64,000 nt of DNA from Zoroaster sp. YZ-2022. Lineage: Eukaryota > Echinodermata > Asteroidea > Forcipulatida > Zoroasteridae. The position numbers were made by a program, and so were the translations under genes. The notes beneath the pieces are model-generated. The model did no database searches and was not told the DNA's origin. It saw only the letters and a program-made list of their open reading frames with translations. The DNA is taken from contig CM055816.1 in the NCBI GenBank assembly GCA_029582265.1, positions 1,178,001 to 1,242,000 of the forward strand, read 5' to 3'. The stretch's first letter is position 1. Each line of letters begins with the position of its first letter. Below are positions 1 to 11,290 of the stretch, in pieces.

Positions 1-1405
1 TCAACTCGTGTGGGACATGCTCGTCGATGAGACTAATCGCTATGCGCAGCAAACAATAGACTCAAATCCTGGTCAATAATTCTCCTGGCACCCAACCAAC
101 ATTCCAGAAATGATGGCATTTGTGGCACTTATCATTGCTATGGGCATAAACAAATCCTCTCAATACAAGATGTACTGGTCAACATCTGAAGTTCTTCGCA
201 TCCCATTCTACCCGTCGATCATGTCCCGAAATCGGTTCAGTTCAATTCTTCGGTTCCTCCACATCTCAAATAACCAAATTCCTCGTAGAGCCTTGGCTAA
301 ACGGGACAAACTTTCCAAAGTTCGGCCCTTGATAGAAGTCCTCGTCCCGAAGTTTCTCAACCTGTATAACCCTGCGCAGAATCTGTCTCCAGACGAGAGT
401 ATGTTGAAATTATGACGCTTAAGTTTTGTTCAGTACATGCCTAACACAAACCTATCAAAACGGGGTATTAAAGCCTTCTCCTGAACGAGTCCAAAACAGG
501 ATACACGTGCTTGGAAACTGTACACAGGAGCCGACGACACCCAAACTGTTTGTGATGCAGACGTAGATTTCAAGTCATCAGACTGCCATCCACCAAACCC
601 AACAGTTGCAGGAAAGTCGTCATTGATCTGGTCAATGGACTCTGAGAATAAGGGACACGTAATATATTGTGATAATTACTATACTAGCTCAGCTCTTGTA
701 GCTAAACTACAACTAGGATTCGGATGTTGTGGAACTGTTCGTTACACTACACAGGAATACCCCAGGCCGCAAACCCAAAAACAAAAAATGAAGAAAGGAG
801 ATGACCCATTTTTTTGGTGAAAGGTGGGCAATTGTGTATCGTTTGGCAAGACACAAAATCTGTAACACTTTTAACTAATGTAGGCAACACTGATTTGTCC
901 AAAAGCAAATTCGGTGTAATAAAAGCACAAGTGGATTTTGTGATGTTATGAAGCCCAATTGTATTGAAGATTACAACAAAAAACATGGGTGGAACTGATC
1001 TTGCCAACCAATGTTTTCAGTACTACAATCATACACACAGAAGCTTGAAATGGTGGAAAGAGTTTTTTCCATATGCTGAATATCTGTATTGTCAATAGCA
1101 GAGTAATATTCACCAGCATAGCAGGGAACAAACATGTCAGTAACCTTGATTTTCGTATAGGGATTGTACAGGGGCTTGCTGTTGGGTTGGGAAACGTAAC
1201 GCAACAAGTCAGTTGAGATACCATATTCCTATTGAGTTGACAGGGCAACAGCACTATCCTGGCAAAACCCCAATGGAAAGAAACGGACTGCATTGTTTGC
1301 AGTAACCGAAAATTAGGCAGGCGAAAACAAACAAAGATGATCTGTAAACAATGTACACAACCTCTGTGCATAGTTCCTTGCTTTGAGAAATACCACATCA
1401 CTTGA
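1..1405 (+). pseudogene. piggyBac-family transposase, broken and 5'-truncated by the window edge
   Basis: Conceptual translation gives the DDE_Tnp_1_7 (piggyBac) order over several frames. Positions 2-415 hold the yW...imsr.rF...LrflHis region and the LSPDESM motif. Positions 623-765 hold HVIYCDNYYTS and GTVRY, about 980-1060 holds GGTDLANQ...YNHTHRSLKWW, and 1277-1405 holds a cysteine-rich C-terminus (CIVC...CKQC...PLC...CFEKYH, then TGA). The three catalytic aspartates expected of piggyBac (DES, CDNYYT, GGTD) are all still present. The copy is dead: there is an in-frame TAA at 77-79, a stop in the frame after 412, and frame changes near 820-960 and 1080-1270. No terminal repeat is recognised at the right end. 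Family assignment is confident; the breakpoints are approximate. Confidence 0.85.
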
Positions 1406-1957
1406 TTGTAAATTCTATACTATTTGTTTTTCATCTCTCTGTTCAATGTTGGAATGGTCGGACAAGCCGCAGATTAAAGTCCAAACCAACATTGAATTGG
1501 GGGGGTAGGGGTTGTTAGCATGGATTGTGATGTATGTACACTGAATGGTTCATTTCAAGAAAAAAAAATCCCCAAAATCTCATCCAAGTTATTGTTTTCA
1601 CATGGAAAGAAATCGTATACATGTACCGTATTTGCATGAAATATCACCCATTTGTATTACTTTTCTTCAGTGTAAATACTGATCTAAATATTTCATTGTT
1701 TTGCTTTTACACTTAAAAATCTGCACAATATTTTCCTCCCTTGTATACTCATTTTTTACCATCAGTTTAACATACAAATATATTTGAGCCATTTGGTATG
1801 TACAGTACACATGTAAAAAAAGTGTCTATTACTGCACAGTGAGGGCGCACTTCAATGAAATTGTGAAAAACCCACTGGTGCTGAAGTGACATTGGGCTCC
1901 TAATTACTGTGGTAAAGAAGGGTACTCTCTTACATAACTGGCTGGTAATGAAAGGTT
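1406..1957. other. No gene seen
   Basis: AT-rich DNA after the piggyBac remnant with no coding signal or clear repeat. It probably holds the decayed 3' part of the transposon and unique flank. Confidence 0.5.
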
Positions 1958-4665
1958 TAATTGTCGAAATATATTTACACAAAGGTGACCCCAATTTGAC
2001 CTTACTTCCTGTCCAAACCGGAAGTCAAAGTTTAATATTGAAAAAATTCATATCTCAACAACCACAAGAGGTAAATTTACATTTTTTGCACCATTGTATA
2101 GATTAATTGTCGAAAAATATTTACACAAATGTGACCCCAATTTGACCTTACTTCTTGTCCAAACCGGAAGTCAAAGTTTAATATTTAAAAAAATCATATC
2201 TCAAAAACCACAAGAGGTAAATTCAAAATTTTTGTACCATTGTACAGACCGTTAATTGTCAAAAAATATTTGCAAAAAGATGACCCCAATTTGACCATAC
2301 TTCCTGTCCAAACCGGAATGCAAAGTTTAATAATTAAAAAATATATATCTCATAAACCACAAGAGGTAAATTCACAATTTTTGTACTATTGTACAGATCG
2401 CTTATTGTCACAAAATATTTACAAAAAGGTGACCCCAATTTGACCTTACTTCCTATACAAACCGGAAGTCAATGTTTAATATTTAACAAAAATCTTATCT
2501 CAACAACCACAAGATGTAAATTGACATGTTTTGCACCATTGTATAGATTGTTAATTGTCGAAATATATTTACACAAAGGTGACCCCACTTGACCTTACTT
2601 CCTGTCCAAACCGGAAGTCAAAGTTAAAAAAAAAAATCATATCTCAACAACCACAAGAGGTAAATTCACAATTTTTAACCATTGTACAGGTCGCTAATTG
2701 TCAAAATATTTACAAAAAGGTGACCCCATTTGACCTTTTACCTGTCCATACCGGAAGTCAAAATTTAACATTTAAAAAAAATCATATCTCAACAACCACA
2801 AGAGGTAAATTCACAATTGTTGTACCATTGTACAGACCATTAATTGTCAAAAGACATTTACAAATAGATGACCCCAATTTGACCTTACTTCCTGTCCAAA
2901 CCAGAAGTCGTCAAAGTTTAATATTTAAAAAAATCATATCTCAACAACCACAAGTGGTAAATTCACAACTTTTGTACCATTGTACAGATCGTTAATTGTA
3001 AAAGAATATTTACAAAAAGGTGACCCCAATTTAACCTTACTTCCTGTCCAAACCGGAAGTCAAAGTTTAATATTTAACAAAAATCTTATCTCAACAACCA
3101 CAAGATGTAAATTGACATGTTTTGCACCATTGTATAGATTGTTAATTGTCGAAATATATTTACACAAAGGTGACCCCAATTTGACCTTACTTCCTGTCCA
3201 AACCGGAAGTCAAAGTTTAATATTTAAAAAAATCATATCTCATCAACCACAAGAGCTAAATTCAAAATTTTTGTACCATTGTACAGATCGTTAATTGTCA
3301 AAAAATATTTGCAAAAAGATGACCCGAATTTGACCTTACTTCCTGTCCAAACCGGAATGCAAAATTTAATAATTTAATAAATCATATCTCATAAACCACA
3401 AGAGGTAAATTCACAATTTTTGTACTATTGTACAGATCGCTTATTGTCACAAAATATTAACAAAAAGGTGACCCCAATTTGACCTTACTTCCTATACAAA
3501 CCGGAAGTCAATGTTTAATATTTAAAAAAAATCATATCTCAACAACCACAAGAGGTAAATTTACATTTTTTGCACCATTGTATAGATTGTTAATTGTCGA
3601 AATATATTTACACAAAGGTGACCCCAATTTGACCTTACTTCCTGTCCAAACCGGAAGTCAAAGTTTAATATTGAAAAAATTCATATCTCAACCACCACAA
3701 GAGGTAAATTTACATGTTTTGCACCATTGTATAGATTAATTGTCAAAAAATATTTACACAAATGTGACCCCAATTTGACCTTACTTCTTGTCCAAACCGG
3801 AAGTCAAAGTTTAATATTTAAAAATATCATATCTCAACAACCACAAGAGGTAAATTCTAAATGTTTGTACCATTGTACAGACCGTTGATTGTCAAAAAAT
3901 ATTTGCAAAAAGATGACCCCAATTTGACCTTACTTCCTCTCCAAACCGGAATGCAAAGTTTAATAATTTAAAAAATTATATCTCATAAACCACAAGAGGT
4001 AAATTCACAATTTGTGTACTATTGTACAGATCGCTTATTGTCACAAAATATTTACAAAAAGGTGACCCCAATTTGACCTTACTTCCTATACAAACCGGAA
4101 GTCAATGTTTAATATATAAAAACAATCATATCTCAACAACCACAAGAGGTAAATTCACATTTTTTGCACCATTGTATAGATTGTTAATTGTCGAAATATA
4201 TTTACACAAAGGTGACCCCAATTTGACCTTTACTTCCTGTCCATACCGGAAGTCAAAATTTAACATTTAAAAAAATCATATCTCAACAACCACAAGAGGT
4301 AAATTCACAATTTTTGCACCATTGTACAGATCGTTAATTATCAAAATATTTACAAAAAGTGACCCCACTTGACCTTTACTTCCTGTGCAAACCGAAGTCA
4401 AAGTTTAATATTTAAAAAAATCATATCTCAACAACCACAACAGGTAAATTAATTTTTTTGCACCACTGTACTGATTGTTAATTGTCAAACAATATTTACA
4501 AAAAGGTTACCCAATTTGACCTTTACTTCCGGAAGTCAAAGTTTAATATTTAAAAAAAATCTTCCACAAGAGGTAAAATTCACAATCTTTGCACCATTGT
4601 CGTTAATTGTCAAAAAATATTTAAACAAAGTTGACCCCAATTTGACCTTTACTTCCTCCCGAACA
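1958..4665. repeat. Satellite array, about 145-150 bp monomer, roughly 18 copies
   Basis: A word beginning GACCCCAATTTGACC recurs at about 1987, 2132, 2282 and 2431 and on to about 4640, a period of roughly 145-150 bp. Each monomer carries the same modules: TGACCCCAATTTGACCTTA, an ACTTCC...GGAAGT inverted pair, ATCATATCTCAACAACCACA, and TTTGCACCATTGTA. Small indels separate the monomers, so the short open frames here are by-products of the repeat. Copies near 2400-2590, 2980-3160 and 4020-4200 are closer to each other than to their neighbours, suggesting higher-order units of several monomers. Confidence 0.93.
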
Positions 4666-5250
4666 CCTAGTGTTTGTCAATACAAACACCAATCTCTAGT
4701 TTAGTTTTTTATTTGTATACTTACTTATATATATATTTGTTTTAATTGATTTATTGATTTATTTACTTATTTATTTATTTATTTATTTATTTTATTATTT
4801 ATTTATTTATTTATTAATGAATTTATTATTCATTTACAGTGTAATGTGCCTATATCTGTTAGGTTTCATCAATTATTTTCATATTTTTAATTTGAAGTGC
4901 CTTGTGCATTTTAATTTCACTTCAGTTTTCATCAGTATTCCTTTTTCTTTTTCCTTTTTTCTACTCTTAAAAACTGGTTTATTCTCACGTATTTCATGCT
5001 TTTTAATGTTATATTTAAATTTAAAACATTTGAAGTACATGTATTTATTTATATCTTTTTTGATTATTTGTTTATTTTTATTTACATAAATTATTCTAAA
5101 TCAATATATATTTTTATCTACTCCTTGTTTTACAACCAGATGTGGGGCAGCAGGTCTACGGATCACAGTAATTGCTTTGCTTTTGTTGCTCCAAGCCCAT
5201 CTGGAAGTATTGTTTTGTATTGTTGTATTGTTTTGTTTGTTGTGATGACT
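4666..5250. repeat. AT-rich low-complexity stretch with (TTTA)n
   Basis: Positions about 4755-4815 are a run of TTTA/TTAT units. The rest is T-rich with no convincing coding potential; open frames here are low-complexity Leu/Phe/Ile/Tyr. Confidence 0.7.
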
Positions 5251-5255
5251 GAATA

Positions 5256-5285
<30 letters not shown>
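5250..5285. repeat. (AAT)n microsatellite
   Basis: About eleven consecutive AAT units directly 5' (plus strand) of the LINE endonuclease fragment. On the minus strand this may be the 3' tail of that LINE. Confidence 0.8.
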
Positions 5286-5286
<1 letters not shown>

Positions 5287-5330
5287 TCAAGATTGAGTGC
5301 TGCTTTCTTGGTGTTGCCCTTTATTGGTAT

Positions 5331-5540
5331 TTTCAGCTTCAATACCATTCGCATCAGTAGTAATGAGTGGTCAGAGTGATAAGTTGTCACATCTGGATAA
5401 GTTTTCACATCTTTAACACTGTTCCGGAATCTCTGTCTCACTAGAATGTAATCAATCTGATGTCTTGAGGTATCACCAAACTTTATCCAAGTATAAAGCC
5501 TTCTAGCGTGGTGTTGAAACCATGTATTTGTGATCATAAT
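5331..5540 (-). pseudogene. LINE endonuclease fragment, 3' half of an interrupted copy
   Basis: Minus-strand translation reads NTWFQHH.RRLYTW...RHQIDYILV.QR followed by a SDH motif. This is the C-terminal half of an exonuclease-endonuclease-phosphatase (APE-type) domain as found in 'craniofacial development protein 2-like' LINE ORFs. The matching N-terminal half lies at 6675-6800 in the same orientation, with another LINE between them. The reading is open for about 65 codons and then runs into (AAT)n. Confidence 0.75.
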
Positions 5541-6665
5541 AATAAGAATAATAAAGATTTGTAGCGCTAACATACACACTCCTTTAAGCACAAGGTGCGG
5601 AAACAAAGACAAAACATGAATACAAACAATATACAATGATAGCATAGAAAAACAATTATGTACCAAGATACATGTACCTACAATGCAATTACAAAAATAC
5701 CTAATCTTTGAAGAATTGTGACATAAGATAAGTTTTAAGCAGCGACTTCAATCTAGGCCTAGTTATACTATGACAAGATTTGAGTTTAGTTGAAAGATGA
5801 TTCCAGAGTCTCGGAGCCGCGACAGAAAAAGACCTATCACCCCAGTTCCTTTTTGAAGTTGGTTCCTTTTGGAGTGACATGATGGCGGAGCGCAAATTGC
5901 GTGATGGAGTGTAGACTTTAAGCAGTTCAGAAATATAAATTGGAGCAATGTTATTAAACGATTTGTGAACAATTAGCATAAGTTTAAAACAATTCTGTGA
6001 AACAGGAAGCCAGTGCATTTCTTTCAAGATTGGTGTGATATGGCATGACTTTCTGGACAAAGTTACAACACGAGCTGCTGTGTTTTGTATGTGCTGAAGA
6101 CGAGATATTTGATTCTGCGGGAGACCGTAGAGGAGAGCATTCCGTTATCGAGTTGTGATAGACAAAGTGCTGCTGAAATTTGTTCAGCAGCACTTTTATT
6201 CAAGTATTTCCTTATTCGGCTAATATTTCTGATATGAAATGATGATATGCGAACAATGTTGGAGATATGAGGTTTTAAAGTTATTGTCGAGTCAAATATA
6301 AACACCCAAATTACGTGCTTGTGATGAGGGGATTATCTGCGAGTGACCAATTGTAATAAATGGAAGAGAAACCTTAGATAATTGCTGACGTGATCCAAAT
6401 AGAACAAATTATGTTTTTTCGGCGTTCAATTTTAAGAGGTTTTGTCTCATCCAACTACGAATCTCTTGAATACATTCCTCCAGCGTTGTAATACACGAAT
6501 CGGCAGGTTCTTGAGAAAATTTAAAAGTAATGTAAAGCTGCGTATCATCAGCGTATAAATGGTAATTTAAATTATACATCAAATTGATATCACGAACTGG
6601 AAAGGTATAAACAGTAAACCACTCAGGCCGAGGATGGAGCCTTGGGGTACAGAATAGTCATGAGA
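5541..6665 (-). mobile_element. 5'-truncated LINE (CR1/L2-like) reverse transcriptase, minus strand
   Basis: Read on the minus strand from 6665 down, a VPQGSILG block near 6630-6650 is followed by YADDTQLY with the YADD box at 6544-6555. Next come an IRSWM..NLLKLN..KT block, the thumb region (HI..I......FHIRNISRIR..L, 6180-6290) and a C-terminal block (HITPILKEMHWLPVS...GDRSFSVAAPRLWN...FKSLLKTYL-like, 5701-6060). The 3' end has a short UTR ending in an imperfect (ATT)n tail at about 5541-5560. Stops and frameshifts show it is dead. The 5' end is cut just upstream of the GVPQG box, a typical truncated insertion. Confidence 0.85.
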
Positions 6666-6800
6666 ATTGAATCAGCCTGTCTCCCCGCTCGTTTCTCTTC
6701 CCAAGACCATGTTTACCAACCTATCTTTGTATATTCCTCGTTACCAATTTGTGCGTTAAAATTCCCTAGTACACAAACTATGTCATCAGATTTGGCTAAT
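6666..6800 (-). pseudogene. LINE endonuclease fragment, 5' half of the interrupted copy
   Basis: The minus strand reads VCVLGNFNAQIG followed by a degenerate W..WEEKRAGRQ. This corresponds to the GDFNAQ/KIG core of the APE-type LINE endonuclease. It is collinear with the fragment at 5331-5540, and the LINE at 5541-6665 sits between the two halves. Confidence 0.65.
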
Positions 6801-7130
6801 AGTATTTAAAATCATAACCCCTTGATACTCATCGCCGGTAATGGCCTCAATCCTTCAAAATCAACCCATATGATTTATGGAGGATCCGTACTATTTCAAT
6901 CCTTTAAAATCAACTGAACTGATATACATAATATATATTTTGGTAGGCTAAGTCAATTTCAAATCCCACCTCAATCCTACATCATAATTCAAATCCCCGT
7001 TGATTTTGAAGGATTTGGGATGGTTAGGGCTTTAGAACATGTTGGAATAGGGCTGATGTAATCATTTCTGAACTCTGTATAATCCCTAATTTTTAAGGGA
7101 TAATAATTATGGGGAACACTGCCATCCCCC
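6801..7130. repeat. Imperfect inverted repeat, MITE-like
   Basis: AATCCTTCAAAATCAAC near 6850 is matched by its reverse complement GTTGATTTTGAAGGATT near 6999. A weaker copy (AATCCTTTAAAATCAAC) occurs near 6900. The ends are not defined. Confidence 0.4.
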
Positions 7131-7871
7131 GTTATTTCCTCTCTGTGATCGCTGCCCACTGTCGCAATAAAAGGTTGTCGGACTAATTAGCTTTTGGACT
7201 ATTTTTGACGTTTTTATGGATGAATTGACTCTCGGCATAATGTGGTGTCAGAATATCGACTATGCCCGCCTCCATCACAACATACTAAAAGCCTGACCCA
7301 CTATGGACAATTACGGTCAATTAACTGAATCTATTATGTTGGTTTATATTTAAGGAAACTTCATGTAACTGGCATACACCAACAATGACACATAAGGGAG
7401 CAATATCACTATCCATACAACACGCACGTGTCTATACAATGTGACATAATACGATAACATGCTGTGAGTTACTTATGCTTTGTGTGATTTGGCCTTACAA
7501 ATCATTCGAGTGACGCGTTCAATTCAGTATATTATGTGTTAATACTAGAGCCTTACGTATTGATGAAGTCGCTAAAATTAAATTTCCAAGGCTAAATGAA
7601 AAAAATATATATCCCAAAAATAAATCTAGGATGGTTGAACGAGGGATGGGGGTGGCTACATGGACAAATGTGGGCTAATTACAGAATGTAAATGCATGAC
7701 TAGAATAGAGTTACATTATTCCCTCTCCCAACTTTGCCGTGTGGGTCCACTAACGTTTAATAAAGTAATAACAACGCTTGTAAATATTTTGCTATTTTTA
7801 ACTACAATATTATAGTAGGCCTACATACAGTTTTATATTACATGATGGTCCTATTGTATTAATATATTTCA
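7131..7871. other. No gene seen
   Basis: AT-rich DNA without a coding frame or recognised repeat. Confidence 0.5.
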
Positions 7872-8019
7872 TGAACACAATGACTAAAAATTACTGGCTC
7901 ATTTATGCAGCAGCAACAGTATGACCTTATCATGTGGGGTATTATTTTCAGTCACTGATTTAATCTAAAACTAGCACTCTGATTCCATGCCTATTGATCG
8001 TGATGATATTGTCCTTTAA
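7872..8019. mobile_element. TTAA-flanked MITE, truncated copy
   Basis: Shares TACTGGCTCATTTATGCAGC, GTGGGGTATTATTTTCAGTC and the terminal ATTCCATGCC...GATATTGTC...TTAA with the complete copies at 13155, 33361 and 48951. The left terminal part is missing. Confidence 0.8.
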
Positions 8020-8174
8020 ACATAATAAGAAAACGACCAATAATGTCACGCTGGGAATGTTTGTATCTTTCTAATGGATATATTCAAGCGGTCTTGGCAA
8101 AGTACAGAGAAGAAATCCCATTTACGGTATAATTTCGCCATATTATTGTTACAAATAATTATAGGCCCTACATA

Positions 8175-9890
8175 AATTCTTCCATGGAGTAGTAATTCTT
8201 AAGATCTTTTTTGGGGGAATTGAAAGAGATGGTATTTCCTTGGTAATTTTCCTCTTATATTCGGACAAATTAATAGGATCAGGTTAATACCTTTACACTC
8301 GAAGTCAGTTTTACCAAACAAAAATACTTCATTGTCTAAGATGATGTTAAAATTAGTTTTATCCTTGATCTACGAAACAACTGAAGTATAAAATGAAATT
8401 GTTGAGTCGCATGAGCAAAACAGATGGATAAGAGTCTTCTCTTCATTGTTACACAAAGTACATAAATTCGTGTTCGACTTGTTAATTTTGAAAAATAATT
8501 CGTACCTCAAATCCTGTGTGTTAGTCTATACTGGAACCATCTCAACATAGTGTGTATTGTACAGTTGAAAGGAATATTAAAGACTAACGACCATTTAGAA
8601 AAACTACCGTCTATTTGCAACTTATTGTTCCACTTAGAAATGAATGTATAAGGTACTTTCCTGGAGGAGGTCAGGACTTTAGAAATTCTACTCGAACCTT
8701 TCTTATTCCTCAAAATAATTTTGAAATTAAAGGGAATAAAAGGACATTGGATCATGCATTTTTTAAAGGGAACATATTTGGAAAAGCAACTTGATAGCCC
8801 TGACCACTCCTGTATTCCAAGAAATTAGTTCTAATGTTAAACTTATTCCTGAAATCCTCAATTTCCCGTTGTCATTCAAAAGATCGAAAATATATTTGAC
8901 ACCTGCAGACTCCCAATGTTTATAACAGATGCATTTTTACACACCTTAATTTTATCATTGTGCCACAGAGTATTTGACAAAACATCTTCAGCAGTCACGG
9001 GAGTATGTGCCAGGGTAAATTTAGACCAGGATGTAAAAACACCCCTCCAAAAAGGTTCCCATTCTTCTGGGTATAAGGCAATTTCAAAGATCCCCTTCCA
9101 AAGGACAACTATTGTCAGAAACAAGGAGTCTGTGGAGCCAAGTGATTTTAAGGGCCACTTGATCCATTTGATTTCTACTAACCCGGTCATTACCCCTCCA
9201 AATGAATTTGAAAAACAGGAATAGAAATAAAGATTTGACAACAGTGATACTGCCAAGAATGTTAAATGCAGCCTGCATAGATTTCTCAGATCCATCAAGA
9301 AATAAAACAGTGTCATCAGCATATTGAGATAATCGAAACTCTTTACCGGTTCCTTAATACCTTTTAAGTCTTTGTCATTACATACCATCATAGCAAAAAC
9401 CTCTACACACAAAATAAATAAATACGGGCTAAGACCGTCACCTTGTCTAAAACCCCTCACTGTTTTAAAGGATTCTGAGAAGAAAACTAAAATCGAAGAA
9501 GAAGAGGCGTGGTTGTAGAAAATTTTGATCCATTTTTTTATAGATGGACCAAAGTTAAATTTATCCAAAATATTCAGGATAAACTCATGAGTCAACTCTG
9601 AGTCAAACGCTTGTTCAAAATCAATAGAAATTAATAGACCATGAATGTTATCCGAATCAGTAATATAAATTAAGTCGTACATTAGACGAATATTTTCACC
9701 TATAAAACGACCCGCCATAAATCCCTTTTGGCGCTCATTAATATTATGGGCAGACAAGATTTCAATCTCTCAGCGATACATGCAGACGCCAGTTTATAAG
9801 ATGTGTTAAGGAGCGAGATAGGACGCTAATTTTTCAAAAACTCACGGGGTTTATCCCCTTTTGGCAACAGAGTGATAATACCATATTATA
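8175..9890 (-). mobile_element. Tx1/L1-like LINE reverse transcriptase, decayed, minus strand
   Basis: Minus-strand reading from 9890: ITLLPKGDKPREFLKN, RPISLLNTSYKLASA, QKGFMAGRFIGENIRLMYDL, LLISIDFEQAFDS, RQGDGLSPYLFILCVEVFA, then a frame change before QYADDTVLFLDG (YADD at 9312-9323). Downstream (about 8510-8760) lies FNIPF.C......LRWFQYRLTHRI, then a cysteine/histidine knuckle (LCTLC...LIHLFCSC) near 8400-8460 and a TKEIPSLSIPPKKIL tail near 8200-8230. This order is typical of the L1/Tx1 group. The copy is 5'-truncated within the RT palm approach and carries several frameshifts. The clade is inferred from motifs only. Confidence 0.85.
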
Positions 9891-10265
9891 ATATTAAACA
9901 GTTGTTTTATTTTGTTTTAATTTTAATTTCTCACGACTCGAACTGTTTACCATTTTTTCGCACTATTTGTTTCAAATAATAACATGATATTCCAAATATT
10001 TCTTATTTTTGCAAAATTACTCTAAACTACCAATGAGTGATAATAAACTGTGATACGGAACCGAAATAAATATTCGCTCGCCATTCTGTATTTAAATACG
10101 CACATTCCGTGTGTTTCGCATCACCGGTTATTTGGTTGTACTTTGTTCTTGTTAAGCGAAGTAACTCACTTTCATATGAGATATTTCTCCAAATAATTCA
10201 CAAATAAATATCGACCATAGGTAGGCCTATCATAGGTATCACTGTTTCATCAGCAAATGAATTTT
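9891..10265. other. No gene seen
   Basis: AT-rich DNA between the LINE and the duplicated block. Confidence 0.5.
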
Positions 10266-10573
10266 GCGTTGAATTTGAATGTTGTTTAACGAAAATGAAC
10301 AAAGTTTTGAAATTGGCCGAGAAAACCTTTAATAAAATAAAAATTATAAAAACCCAAATTTTACATCGCATAAACCACATTTGGGAATAATTTTAAATAG
10401 TTTCAGAAAATCACCGATTATTGTTATACCATGCTAAACTATACAATTATAATATTATAGGAAGCTAAGGATGGTACCAAGAAGAGCACAGTTTATAACT
10501 TGTTTGTATTTTATTTCAAAAAAAATATATGAATCCAGCAGAAGTTAGTATGAACAACATGTTTTTTTTTCAG

Positions 10574-10645
10574 ATTCCATACGAGGATAACATGCTGAAA
10601 AAGAATCTGCGTGATGACACCTCATCATTGCATTTTGAAATATAG
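10574..10645 (+). CDS. Candidate 3'-terminal exon, conserved in both duplication copies
   Basis: A pyrimidine run of T followed by CAG (10561-10573) makes a strong splice acceptor. The open reading IPYEDNMLKKNLRDDTSSLHF ends at TAG (10643-10645). The paralogous exon at 46390-46470 keeps the acceptor and the reading (L)PYEDNML-KNLRDDT-SS, with only amino-acid-level tail differences, while flanking AT-rich DNA diverges. Upstream, 10461-10490 (after an ATTATAG acceptor-like site) could encode EAKDGTKKST, but no donor is clear. The product is not recognised, and the reading frame rests on phase 0 at the acceptor. Confidence 0.4.
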   Translation: MPYEDNMLKKNLRDDTSSLHFEI

Positions 10646-10939
10646 ATGATTTATCGATATTTATCAATATTATGAAGTTTTGTGAATCAAAGCTACAGAA
10701 ACTCACAAACTTTAAAATTGAGGATAACTAAATTTTAATCTTAATTTTTGTATTAACGATGGTGAAGGTTTTGGTGTGAGAATCATCGAGTATTTTTAAT
10801 TTATGAATATTTATCAATATAAACATTTTGTACAGTGAATCAAAGCCACATACACTCACAAACTTTAATATTTAGGATAACCAGCTGTTTATATTTCTAG
10901 AACGAAACAGCTGTTTATATTTCTAGAACGAATCATCAT

Positions 10940-11185
10940 AAAGGTCTGTAGTGTGTTTTGTCCAAATTTTTACCCTTTGTGGCTGTGCCATCCGTCTTTG
11001 TATATTCCGTTCTTATTTTATGTGCAATTTTATTCTTTTTGTTTTGGCTGGACCATCACTTTCGCTTTTCTTTCATTTTAACTGTTTAGTATTTTTAATG
11101 TTTTTATTGTAATATTCTTGTAATTTGGCCCTTGGGCCACGAGAGGAATGTAAATAAACCAATAATAATAACCAATAATAATAAA
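10940..11185 (+). mobile_element. LINE 3'-end insertion with (AAT)n tail, only in copy A
   Basis: The sequence between GAATCATCATAAAG and GCAAGGTTAGG is absent from the paralogous site near 46752. The insert ends GGCCCTTGGGCCACGAGAGG, then AATGTAAATAAACC and AATAATAATAA, as CR1/L2-type LINE 3' ends do. A short ATAAAG occurs at both junctions as a probable target duplication. Confidence 0.7.
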
Positions 11186-11290
11186 GGCAAGGTTAGGATG
11201 AGAAACGTTTAGTGTAAACTTTAAAAGCTTCAGAAACCAACAAATTTTAATATTTAGGATGATCACTTGTCCATAATTTACGTATGAAAC

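Larger units (their letters stand above)
10266..11290. repeat. Segmental duplication block 1, copy A
   Basis: High similarity in the same orientation to 46120-46820. Examples are AAGTTTTGAAATTGGCCGA, CACCGATTATTGTTATACCA, CATACGAGGATAACATGCTG and GAATCATCATAAAG. Copy A carries an extra insertion of about 245 bp (10940-11185) that copy B lacks. Confidence 0.85.
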
